A stretch of DNA of 12,534 nt from an uncultured Lachnospiraceae bacterium (lineage in GTDB: Bacteria; Bacillota_A; Clostridia; Lachnospirales; Lachnospiraceae): positions 1-12,534 of the forward strand of contig CADBME010000079.1 of assembly GCA_902795715.1 (NCBI GenBank). Reading direction: 5' to 3'. The notes beneath the pieces are model-generated. The model ran no database searches and was not told where the DNA came from. It saw nothing but the letters and a program-made list of their open reading frames with translations. This document shows, in pieces, positions 1 through 6,286 of this stretch (its first letter is position 1; each line of letters opens with the position of its first letter). A program made the translations under genes and the position numbers.

Positions 1-49
1 CATTCATCAAATCTTATACCTCATAATACAACGAAAATCAGATGGCTAC

Positions 50-95
50 AAGGAATTCTCTCCCTGAATCCAAATGAAGGAGAGAGAAATTCCTT
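50..95 (+). terminator. Imperfect hairpin, possible terminator of a gene left of the window
   Basis: AAGGAATT-CTCTCC (50-63) pairs with GGAGAG (79-84) and AATTCCTT (88-95). This makes a 14-bp stem with a 15-nt loop and a 3-nt bulge (AGA, 85-87). Only a short, C-interrupted T run (TTCCCTT) follows, so it would be a weak intrinsic terminator. It ends four bases before the -35 box of the nuclease promoter and could insulate that promoter from upstream transcription. The structure is seen in the sequence; the role is inferred. Confidence 0.4.
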
Positions 96-98
96 CCC

Positions 99-126
99 TT
101 GACACTGATGGATTCCACATGATAAT
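99..126 (+). promoter_or_regulatory. Sigma-A-type promoter of the endonuclease gene
   Basis: TTGACA (99-104), a 16-bp spacer and GATAAT (121-126) give a perfect -35 and a -10 with one mismatch. Transcription would start near 133, leaving a leader of about 90 nt. That leader contains a small hairpin, CTTCTC-TATT-GAGAAG (163-178). The start site is predicted, not observed. Confidence 0.65.
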
Positions 127-136
127 TTATGGAATC
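111..136. promoter_or_regulatory. Dyad over the -10 box, possible operator
   Basis: GATTCCA (111-117) and its exact reverse complement TGGAATC (130-136) are separated by 12 bp. The dyad is centred on the -10 element of the nuclease promoter and reaches the likely start site. A protein bound here would block RNA polymerase. No regulator gene is adjacent in the window, and seven-base dyads can arise by chance in AT-rich DNA. Confidence 0.3.
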
Positions 137-210
137 ATATGAGGTTTTACAAATATGTTTTTCTTCTCTATTGAGAAGGAAATATCAATCTATATCTGAT
201 GGGAGGTACT

Positions 211-216
211 GAGGAG
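211..216 (+). promoter_or_regulatory. Ribosome binding site that sets the nuclease start at 223
   Basis: GAGGAG lies six bases before the ATG at 223. The alternative in-frame ATG at 199 has no comparable site upstream of it, and the eight residues it would add are polar and precede the basic, hydrophobic membrane anchor. Position 223 is therefore preferred. Confidence 0.7.
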
Positions 217-222
217 AGAAAA

Positions 223-1233
223 ATGAAATACTTGAAAATGACGATTATTAAAAAAAGAAGGACTTTGCGCTTCTTATTGACATTATTTCTTCTTCTGTCC
301 ATAGTCGTTTTTTTCTGTCTTTGGTTATCAGGCAAAGAGAAGGCTCAACAGAATGCCTCAAGTGGACCTTCTGCCTCTTCCTCTTCAGGATGTAAGCTGG
401 AAGACATACCTGACTATCAGGGAGAGGCTTATGTTGTAATCAACGAGAACAGGCCTTCCTTCTCTGAAAAAGATTTTACGACCAGTCCTTTTGAACATTA
501 CAGCAACCTGGATTCACTCGGGAGATGCAGTACGGCCTATGCCAATGTCTGCCCTGAAACTTTGCCCAAGGAAGAGAGGGGCGCAATCGGTGAGGTCCAT
601 CCATCCGGCTGGCAGATTGCCAACTACCATGACCTTATCGAAGATAATTATCTTTACAATCGCTGCCATCTGATCGCTTTCTCTCTGACCGGCCAAAATG
701 CCAACGAAAAAAACCTGATTACCGGGACAAGGTATCTGAACACGGAAGGCATGCAGCCTTTTGAGCTTGAAGTCCTTGAGTATGTCCGTTCTACAGGGAA
801 TCATGTATTATACAGGGTAACTCCCCTCTTTAACGAAGATGATCTTGTAGCAGCCGGAGTCGAAATGGAAGGAATGTCTGTCGAAGATCGGGGAGAAGGG
901 ATTTCCTTTCATATCTTTGCCTACAATGTCCAACCTGGCGTAATCATCAACTATAAAAACGGCGATAACAAAAGAGATCCGGACTATCAGACTGCAGATC
1001 ATGACTATACGAATCATCAGGCGAAAGACGATTCCTCCGAAGATGAAGACAGCGTAAATGAACCTGTCAATTCCTCTGTATCCTACATCCTGAACAGGAA
1101 CACCCACAAATTCCATAAACCCTCCTGTCCCTCTGTCTCTGATATAAAAGACAAGAATAAGATAAGCTCAGAAGAGAGCAGAGAAAAAATCATGGAAGAG
1201 GGCTATGAACCCTGCGGGCAGTGCAAACCATGA
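223..1233 (+). CDS. Membrane-anchored DNA/RNA non-specific endonuclease (NS_2 type)
   Basis: A 336-residue predicted nuclease, exported or tethered outside the cell, that would cleave nucleic acid non-specifically. Residues 10-16 are basic and 17-36 form one hydrophobic segment that is a signal anchor or signal peptide. A Ser-rich linker follows. The nuclease core (about 60-245) carries NRCHLIAF (146-153), in the position of the DRGH motif of this superfamily with H149 the expected general base, and NEKNLITGTRYLN (161-173), a hallmark of the clostridial/streptococcal NS_2 group. An acidic linker (about 250-285) leads to a C-terminal module (287-336) with H298, C302, C331 and C334, which looks like a small zinc-binding fold. 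The family is known for extracellular DNA degradation and for competence nucleases; which role applies here is not shown. The gene is monocistronic, with its own promoter and a terminator 30 bp downstream. Confidence 0.88.
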   Translation: MKYLKMTIIKKRRTLRFLLTLFLLLSIVVFFCLWLSGKEKAQQNASSGPSASSSSGCKLEDIPDYQGEAYVVINENRPSFSEKDFTTSPFEHYSNLDSLGRCSTAYANVCPETLPKEERGAIGEVHPSGWQIANYHDLIEDNYLYNRCHLIAFSLTGQNANEKNLITGTRYLNTEGMQPFELEVLEYVRSTGNHVLYRVTPLFNEDDLVAAGVEMEGMSVEDRGEGISFHIFAYNVQPGVIINYKNGDNKRDPDYQTADHDYTNHQAKDDSSEDEDSVNEPVNSSVSYILNRNTHKFHKPSCPSVSDIKDKNKISSEESREKIMEEGYEPCGQCKP

Positions 1234-1259
1234 ACTACTGCCTCTTACCGCATAAAAAC

Positions 1260-1324
1260 AGCTCCCGACCGGAAATGCTTCACTTTGATGTGCTGGTCCG
1301 GCCGGGAGCTTTCTTATTTTTTTT
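1260..1324. terminator. Strong intrinsic terminator, probably bidirectional
   Basis: A 14-bp stem pairs 1260-1273 with 1297-1310 (AGCTCCCG..., one A-C mismatch) around a 23-nt loop. On the plus strand it is followed by TTTCTTATTTTTTTT. On the minus strand the stem is followed by GTTTTTATG. It therefore suits the end of the nuclease gene and also the end of the convergent redox operon. Confidence 0.85.
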
Positions 1325-1387
1325 AATTATTAGCTGCCGACAAACAGGCGGCTCATATTATGAGGTAAAGGTCAAAAGCAATACCCC

Positions 1388-1756
1388 TTATGCTTTCAGC
1401 GTCTTACAGGCAACCAGGCTGATACCGGTTCCGGCTAGATCCGCTAAAAGGACGTCTCCCATGGTAACGGGATGGTCAATGGTCAGACGGTTGATCTCTT
1501 CCATAGCCTGGCTCATCTTCAATTTGGAAATCGGCTCCCTGGTTTTTACCGGGATAAGATGCTCCTTTCCATTTAACATCACATAAACCGTACTGGTCAG
1601 TGTTCTGACCGGATCAGTCCATTCACCCTGGGCAAATTTTTCTCCGCGGGGGCAATTATTACCCTGAACGCTGGCAATGTTGCCATTGTCATCGATGGTG
1701 ACCAGAAGGGCGCACCCGGAAGGACAGGTTGTACAACACATGGTTACTTCTCGCAT
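1388..1756 (-). CDS. DUF1667 small Cys-rich (Fe-S-like) protein
   Basis: A 122-residue cytosolic protein, last gene of the redox operon. Its N-terminus has C7, C8, C11, C15 and C35 in the arrangement CCxxCxxxC...CPRG. This resembles the 4Fe-4S binding N-terminus of molybdopterin oxidoreductases, although no molybdopterin domain follows. The C-terminal half has no catalytic motif I recognise. DUF1667 proteins are known to be encoded beside a GlpA-like dehydrogenase and an FAD/NAD oxidoreductase in clostridia and Thermotoga, and that arrangement is seen here. It is presumably an electron-carrying or assembly subunit of that complex, which is an inference. The start is supported by GGAGGA eight to nine bases upstream. 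A gap of 26 bp separates it from the preceding gene, fitting co-transcription. Confidence 0.85.
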   Translation of the reverse strand: MREVTMCCTTCPSGCALLVTIDDNGNIASVQGNNCPRGEKFAQGEWTDPVRTLTSTVYVMLNGKEHLIPVKTREPISKLKMSQAMEEINRLTIDHPVTMGDVLLADLAGTGISLVACKTLKA

Positions 1757-1782
1757 GATAACGTTCCTCCTCTTCCACTTCC

Positions 1783-3057
1783 TTATTCTGTTTCCTCGAC
1801 CGTCACAACAATATCCCTGGTGGGATCCTCAATGGATGAAGTGCGGATCTTGACATTTTCCATGATACTTGGTACGAATTTCCTGGCTTTTTTGGTCTCA
1901 AACAGAACCTGGTCTCCTGAACAGATACGGATCTTACCACTATCCAGCGGGCGACCGACACGGAATTTAATCTTGACCATATCTGCAGCTTCCGGATGAA
2001 TCACGGAGGGAACCGTATAGCGGACCAGTCCTTGAGCCTGCACCTGGATTGGGGGATGTGCGGACCCGTCCTTGTCTTCTGCTTTTTCCCCGGCAGCAAA
2101 CAGGGCTGCACAGGTTCCGGCATCTTCCGCTTCCTGGGTTACCTGGTCAACCAGATCATGAACATGGAGTACATTGCCGCAGGCAAAGATTCCCGGTACG
2201 CTGGTCTGGAGTGATTCGTCAACCATTGGCCCATTCGTAACAGGGTTCAGTTCGACACCTGCCTGTTTGGACAGTTCATTTTCCGGAATCAGTCCGACAG
2301 AGAGAAGAAGAGTGTCGCAGGGGATAATTTCCTCTGTTCCCGGAATAGGTTTGAGATTCTCGTCCACAGCGCTTACTTCGACGGCCTGTAATCTTTTTAA
2401 TCCGATAATGTTGGTCACGGTTGTGCTCAGATGAAGAGGAATCCCGAAGTCATCCAGACAATTTTTGATATTTCGAAGTAAGCCGTTTGCGTATGGCATG
2501 ACTTCATATACGCCAAGAACCTTGATCCCTTCCAGGGTAAGCCTCCTGGCCATGATCAGTCCGATATCGCCGGAACCGAGGATAACAACCCGGTTTCCCG
2601 GACGGAAGTTTTCCATGTTCATATATCTCTGGGCCAGGCCGGCGGTAAAGACACCGGCCGGTCTGGTTCCCGGTATCCGGATCTGGCTTCGTGTTCTCTC
2701 CCGGCAGCCCATGGCCAGGACAATAGAACCTGCTTCAAAAACAAGCATTCCCTCCGGGCTCATGGCAATTACCTGGCGGTCTGATGTGACATCAATGACC
2801 ATGGTCTCCAGGAAACATTCAATGTCGGTCTCCTCCACCATGTCAAGGTATATCTGGGCATATTCCGGTCCGGTCAGCTCCTCTTTGAAAACATGGAGTC
2901 CGAAACCACTGTGGATACACTGATTCAAAATACCGCCCAGCTCGTCATTTCTTTCCAGGATTGCAACCTTTTCTGCCTTCTCTCTGGCCTTGAGGGCAGC
3001 TGCCAGACCGGCGGGACCACCGCCTACCACAACGACATCATATTGTAAAGAACGCAT
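1783..3057 (-). CDS. FAD/NAD(P)-dependent oxidoreductase, second subunit of GlpA-like complex
   Basis: A 424-residue cytosolic flavoprotein of the pyridine nucleotide-disulphide oxidoreductase fold. Residues 6-36 form the FAD dinucleotide-binding fold with GGGPAG (12-17), ending in the acidic LER. GSGDIG (161-166) marks a second Rossmann fold for NAD(P). GIFACGN (289-295) is the second FAD motif. C47 in NQCIHSGFG is near the flavin region, but there is no CxxxxC redox disulphide, so it is not a disulphide reductase. The last 80 residues carry no metal-binding motif. By analogy with clostridial and Thermotoga operons, it would pass electrons between the dehydrogenase subunit and NAD(P) or another carrier; this is inferred. 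Its ribosome binding site, AGGTGA, lies at the end of the upstream gene and only 4 bp separate the two frames, pointing to translational coupling. Confidence 0.85.
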   Translation of the reverse strand: MRSLQYDVVVVGGGPAGLAAALKAREKAEKVAILERNDELGGILNQCIHSGFGLHVFKEELTGPEYAQIYLDMVEETDIECFLETMVIDVTSDRQVIAMSPEGMLVFEAGSIVLAMGCRERTRSQIRIPGTRPAGVFTAGLAQRYMNMENFRPGNRVVILGSGDIGLIMARRLTLEGIKVLGVYEVMPYANGLLRNIKNCLDDFGIPLHLSTTVTNIIGLKRLQAVEVSAVDENLKPIPGTEEIIPCDTLLLSVGLIPENELSKQAGVELNPVTNGPMVDESLQTSVPGIFACGNVLHVHDLVDQVTQEAEDAGTCAALFAAGEKAEDKDGSAHPPIQVQAQGLVRYTVPSVIHPEAADMVKIKFRVGRPLDSGKIRICSGDQVLFETKKARKFVPSIMENVKIRTSSIEDPTRDIVVTVEETE

Positions 3058-3061
3058 GATC

Positions 3062-4507
3062 TCACCTCATTCCTTTCAGCTTGCCATAAAGTACCTGAGC
3101 TTCTTTTTCTTCAAATCGCACTTCTTCCTCGGGAATTCCCAGTTCTCTGGCAAGGATGTGCATTACTCTGAACTGGCAGAATCCGCTCTGACATCTTCCC
3201 ATGCCGGCACGGGTCCTTCTCTTGACTCCTTCCACGGTTCTGGCGCCCAGCGGCTGGTGGATAGCTGCGATAATTTCTCCTTCCGGAACGGTCTCACAGC
3301 GGCATACAATCCTTCCCCAGGAAGGATCCTTCCGGATCATTTCATCCTTCTCTTCCAGGCTCATATCGGAAAAATCCGGAATCGGCTCACGGTAAGGATC
3401 GTAATCTTTTTTCATCTTTAGATCGCATCCGGCATCGGCCAGGATATCTCTTACATATTCAGCTACCCCGGGAGCTGCTCCGATTCCCGGAGATTGAATG
3501 CCGGCTGCGTGGATAAAGCCTTTGCAGGTTTCCGACTCCCGGATATAGAAGTCATTGTCATTATCCAGACATACAGGTCTCTGACCGGCAAAGGTTCTGA
3601 TGATATAGCGGGGATCGAAGTCCGGCAGCAGTTTTTTAGCTCCTACGATCAGTTCTTCCACACCTAAAGCATCGTTGGTTGAATCGTATTTGTCATCCCG
3701 CATGGTCGCGGTAGAGCCCAGGATAAAATTGCCGGATACAGATGGAATCAAGGCAATACCCTTAGTAGCCGGACCGGGGCAGGGGAACATGACCGTATGA
3801 ATAGGAAGGACCTTATCAATGATACAGAGGTTTCCGTGTCTTCCCTGCATTTTGAACTCATGGATACCGGCCATGGCCGCTACATCGTCTGCGTGGACAC
3901 CGGCAGCATTGATGATAAAACGAGTTTCATAGACATGATCCTGGGTGTAGACAAGGAAATCCTGATCAGCTCGTTTTTCAATCTTACGTACCTGCTGGTT
4001 GAGGCCAAGGTCGGTGCCGTTTTGCATGGCATTTTCCATAAAGGCGATGGCAACCTCAAAAGCATCCACCATGTTGGTGGAGTGAGCAAGCAGGGCGCCA
4101 AGAGCTTCCGGATTGATATGGGGCTCCCGGTTCCTGAGCTGCTCCTGATTGAGCCTCTCCACTTCCTCCACCCCGTTGATCCTGGCATTATCCATCAGCT
4201 CGTCAACCTTCTTCAGATCCCGGTCTGAATAAGCGACAACCAGAGTTCCCGTATTGCGGATTTTGAATCCGAGCTCCTTTGCCAGACGAGGATACATCCT
4301 TGCTCCCGGAGGGTTGATCTTAGCTTTCAGGGTTCCCGGATGGGGATCATAACCCGGATGACAAACCGCACCATTCTGCTTGGTAGCCCGAAATGCCACA
4401 TCTGTTCCCTCCTCGAGAAGGATTGTCCTCAGCTGATACTGAGCAAGGCAATGAGCAATCGCGGTTCCGGTAATACCGCCGCCTATGATGACAACATCAT
4501 ACTTCAT
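3062..4507 (-). CDS. GlpA/LhgO-type FAD dehydrogenase with C-terminal [2Fe-2S] domain
   Basis: A 481-residue DAO-fold flavoprotein, first gene of the operon. GGGITG (9-14) in the N-terminal Rossmann fold binds FAD. FAGQRPVCLD and HAAGIQSPGIGAAPG are conserved DAO-family segments. The C-terminal BFD-like domain holds C402, C404, C439 and C444 (CRCE...GRCQSGFC), the expected ligands of a [2Fe-2S] cluster. The family includes anaerobic glycerol-3-phosphate dehydrogenase GlpA and 2-hydroxyglutarate oxidase; the BFD domain and the two neighbours favour a GlpA-like role, oxidising glycerol-3-phosphate to dihydroxyacetone phosphate. The substrate cannot be fixed from sequence, and glycerol kinase, facilitator and glpP genes are not in the window. 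The start is supported by AAAGGA about 12 bases upstream. The leader carries a terminator-like hairpin that probably controls the whole operon. Confidence 0.85.
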   Translation of the reverse strand: MKYDVVIIGGGITGTAIAHCLAQYQLRTILLEEGTDVAFRATKQNGAVCHPGYDPHPGTLKAKINPPGARMYPRLAKELGFKIRNTGTLVVAYSDRDLKKVDELMDNARINGVEEVERLNQEQLRNREPHINPEALGALLAHSTNMVDAFEVAIAFMENAMQNGTDLGLNQQVRKIEKRADQDFLVYTQDHVYETRFIINAAGVHADDVAAMAGIHEFKMQGRHGNLCIIDKVLPIHTVMFPCPGPATKGIALIPSVSGNFILGSTATMRDDKYDSTNDALGVEELIVGAKKLLPDFDPRYIIRTFAGQRPVCLDNDNDFYIRESETCKGFIHAAGIQSPGIGAAPGVAEYVRDILADAGCDLKMKKDYDPYREPIPDFSDMSLEEKDEMIRKDPSWGRIVCRCETVPEGEIIAAIHQPLGARTVEGVKRRTRAGMGRCQSGFCQFRVMHILARELGIPEEEVRFEEKEAQVLYGKLKGMR

Positions 4508-4776
4508 GTCAATCTACATCCTTTCTAAAAATGCATAAGGTTTCTTGTTTACCTGGTTAAACCACAGATTCATGGACTGCTTCCCGCCATCTTGTCTCAA
4601 GTGACATTTTCTCTGATAATAATTACCATTCCACTTAAATATGCTGGTATGAAAGAAGTCCCGGGAATCGGTGCCGGATAAAAAATGCCCCACTGATAAA
4701 GCCATAAAGAAATAGCTTTTATGGCTTTATCAATGGGACACAACCTTCTCTACCCGGAAAATATTTTGTTATATTA
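4508..4776 (-). promoter_or_regulatory. Long untranslated leader of the redox operon
   Basis: From the predicted start near 4770 to the first codon is about 260 nt with no credible coding region. The leader carries a complete intrinsic terminator (4680-4737), then about 170 nt of unexplained sequence that ends in the ribosome binding site. The purine-rich GGGTAGAGAAGGTTG just 5' of the stem is a possible site for an RNA-binding regulator. The arrangement resembles leader antitermination as known for glp genes of Bacillus (GlpP). That parallel is structural only; no motif match could be tested. Confidence 0.55.
4680..4737 (-). terminator. Leader terminator (attenuator candidate)
   Basis: On the minus strand a 20-bp stem (4737-4718 with 4708-4689, a single mismatch) closes a 9-nt loop. 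It is followed by GC and six consecutive T (4685-4680). This is a textbook intrinsic terminator, but it lies inside the transcript of the redox operon, between its promoter and first gene. No minus-strand gene lies upstream for it to terminate, so it is best read as an attenuator. Confidence 0.75.
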
Positions 4777-4805
4777 AATATATCGAATTAATAAACATCT
4801 GTCAA
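4777..4805 (-). promoter_or_regulatory. Near-consensus promoter of the redox operon
   Basis: Reading the minus strand, TTGACA (4805-4800), a 17-bp spacer and TATATT (4782-4777) give a perfect -35, optimal spacing and a -10 with one mismatch. Transcription would start near 4770. Such a strong promoter followed by a strong terminator suits control at the level of readthrough. Confidence 0.75.
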
Positions 4806-4834
4806 GAAAAAAGGCTTGATTTACGGCTTGAAAC

Positions 4835-4849
4835 AGACTTTAAAGGTCT
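4835..4849. promoter_or_regulatory. Imperfect dyad between divergent promoters
   Basis: AGACTTTAAAGGTCT is a 15-bp near-palindrome with one non-complementary pair. It lies 30 bp upstream of the redox-operon -35 box and about 50 bp upstream of the macro-gene -35 box. Its position suits an activator or shared operator, but one short dyad is weak evidence. Confidence 0.2.
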
Positions 4850-4897
4850 TGTAAATGATATATCAAGGGATCGCCAAAAGGACTTTTCATGCTCCTA

Positions 4898-4927
4898 TTG
4901 ACGAACCGGCCGCCCGGAGTCTACAAT
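4898..4927 (+). promoter_or_regulatory. Promoter of the macro-domain gene
   Basis: TTGACG (4898-4903), an 18-bp spacer and TACAAT (4922-4927) each differ from consensus by one base. The start would be near 4934, giving a short leader of about 44 nt. It diverges from the redox-operon promoter, with about 90 bp between the two -35 boxes. Confidence 0.65.
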
Positions 4928-4967
4928 ATCCTTAGTTGAATATCTCTTATTTTAATCGTTTTCAAAC

Positions 4968-4973
4968 AGGTGA
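4968..4973 (+). promoter_or_regulatory. Ribosome binding site that sets the macro-gene start at 4978
   Basis: AGGTGA lies four bases before the ATG at 4978, and the macro fold begins directly with MPFTIIRNDIT. The frame stays open upstream to a TTG at 4936, but that codon lacks a binding site and sits at the predicted transcription start. Confidence 0.7.
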
Positions 4974-4977
4974 CGCC

Positions 4978-6021
4978 ATGCCATTTACCATTATTCGTAA
5001 CGACATTACAAAAGTTCATGCCGATGCCATCGTTAACACGGCCAACCCAAAACCCATCTGCGGCGGAGGCACAGACAGTGCCATCTACCGTGCCGCCGGA
5101 CCTGTCAAACTTCTGGAAGAAAGGAAGAAGATCGGCTATATCCCTATCGGAGAGGTAGCCGTGACAAAGGCCTTCGCCCTTCCTGCCCGCTATATCATCC
5201 ACACGGTTGGTCCGGTCTGGATCGATGGTAATCACGGAGAATTTGACGATCTTGCATCCTGTTACCGGAAATCTCTTCTGATTGCCGAACAGCTTGGCTG
5301 TAAGACCATCGCCTTTCCCCTTATTTCAACCGGAACCTACGGATTTCCAAAGGAAAAAGCTCTGTCCATCGCACTTGATGAGATCCGGCATTTCCTGGAA
5401 GACTCGGACAATGAAATGCAAATCATTCTGGTTGTCTTTGACAAGAAATCCTTTGACATTTCTTCCGGCCTGATTTCTGACATTAATCAGTTTATCGATG
5501 ACCACTATGTGGGAAGGGCTGAGGCCTTAGAATATAGATATGGCCGGCAGGAGCAGCGGTCTGGCCGGTTTACGTCAGAAATGGATGAAGAAGACACACT
5601 TCAACTTCATCCTATGAATGCCCCGTCGGCAGGCTATTTTTCCACCACAGAACATCTGGAAGATGTCATGAAAAAACTGGAAGAAAGCTTTTCCACCCAT
5701 CTGCTGAAGCTGATTGACGAGCGGGGCTACACCGATGTGGAAGTTTACAAGAAAGCCAACCTGGATCGTAAGCTCTTTTCCAAAATTCGCTGCAATAAAA
5801 ACTATATTCCCAAAAAGAAAACCGCCTTGGCACTGGCCATAGCCCTGGAATTAAACCTGGATGAGACCACGGACCTTCTGGGCCGGGCCGGTATTGCCCT
5901 GTCCCCGAGCAGCAAGTCAGATCTGATCGTGGAATACTGTATAGCCCATAAGATATTTAGTATTTACGATATAAATGCTCTGCTCTTCGAATACGACCAG
6001 CCCTGCCTGGGCGGCCAGTAA
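4978..6021 (+). CDS. Macro-domain protein with C-terminal helical (HTH-like) domain
   Basis: A 347-residue cytosolic protein. Residues 1-172 are a macro domain: ND (8-9) for the adenine, NTANPKPICGGG (20-31) for the distal ribose and phosphates, and STGTYGFP (117-124) as the second phosphate loop. Macro domains bind ADP-ribose, and several remove it from proteins or hydrolyse O-acetyl-ADP-ribose. Residues 173-236 are an acidic, probably flexible linker. Residues 237-347 form an all-helical region in which YTDVEVYKKANLDRKLFSKI and the KKKTALALAIALELN segment resemble a HTH fold of the Xre type, suggesting nucleic-acid or partner binding. I recall this macro-plus-tail combination as recurring in Firmicutes, but know of no defined role for the tail. 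A substrate such as ADP-ribosylated protein or RNA is inference. vWA and phosphoesterase genes follow on the same strand. Confidence 0.82.
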   Translation: MPFTIIRNDITKVHADAIVNTANPKPICGGGTDSAIYRAAGPVKLLEERKKIGYIPIGEVAVTKAFALPARYIIHTVGPVWIDGNHGEFDDLASCYRKSLLIAEQLGCKTIAFPLISTGTYGFPKEKALSIALDEIRHFLEDSDNEMQIILVVFDKKSFDISSGLISDINQFIDDHYVGRAEALEYRYGRQEQRSGRFTSEMDEEDTLQLHPMNAPSAGYFSTTEHLEDVMKKLEESFSTHLLKLIDERGYTDVEVYKKANLDRKLFSKIRCNKNYIPKKKTALALAIALELNLDETTDLLGRAGIALSPSSKSDLIVEYCIAHKIFSIYDINALLFEYDQPCLGGQ

Positions 6022-6102
6022 GTCAGCGCTTACGGTCTATCCTTCCGGCTTCAATACGATTTCAATCCTCTGTGTCTTAACCTGCTTATCTTCCTCTTTT
6101 TT

Positions 6103-6128
6103 GTCGCTCTGCAAGCGACCCCTTTTAT
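6103..6128 (+). terminator. Weak hairpin after the macro gene
   Basis: GTCGCT (6103-6108) and AGCGAC (6114-6119) form a 6-bp stem with a 5-nt loop, followed by CCCCTTTTAT. The stem is short and the T run is preceded by C, so termination would be partial. It could separate the macro gene from the vWA gene. The rest of the gap (6022-6270) shows neither a coding region nor a clear promoter. Confidence 0.35.
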
Positions 6129-6270
6129 ATAAGAATCCTGTATCCTTACGACAACAGACAAACAACTCCGGGCAGAAATCCTGATTTGTATTCAGATACC
6201 AGGCCTGCCGGGATATCCCCGTCTCCCGCTTCCGAATGCAGAAGATGGGTGGGGACCTTTAAGATAGATT

Positions 6271-6278
6271 AAGGAGGA
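6271..6278 (+). promoter_or_regulatory. Strong ribosome binding site of the vWA gene
   Basis: AAGGAGGA lies eight bases before the ATG at 6287, a near-perfect Shine-Dalgarno match that fixes the start of the vWA frame. Confidence 0.8.
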
Positions 6279-6286
6279 TTCTTATT

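Noticed and set aside
1352..1364. CTCATA-T-TATGAG palindrome between the nuclease terminator and the DUF1667 gene
   Set aside because: It lies downstream of the operon, where an operator is unlikely, and it is too short to call a terminator.
1221..1586. Plus-strand frame running from the end of the nuclease gene across the terminator
   Set aside because: It crosses a strong intrinsic terminator and then runs antisense to the DUF1667 gene.
2465..2923. Plus-strand open frame opposite the FAD oxidoreductase gene
   Set aside because: It is antisense to a conserved Rossmann region; nothing in its product is recognisable.
4514..4705. 63-codon minus-strand frame in the redox-operon leader, a possible leader peptide
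   Set aside because: Its start codon lies inside the terminator stem, no ribosome binding site precedes it, and the peptide shows no run of a regulatory amino acid.
6210..6219. GGGATATCCC palindrome in the macro-vWA gap
   Set aside because: A single 10-bp palindrome with no matching promoter context is expected by chance at this scale.
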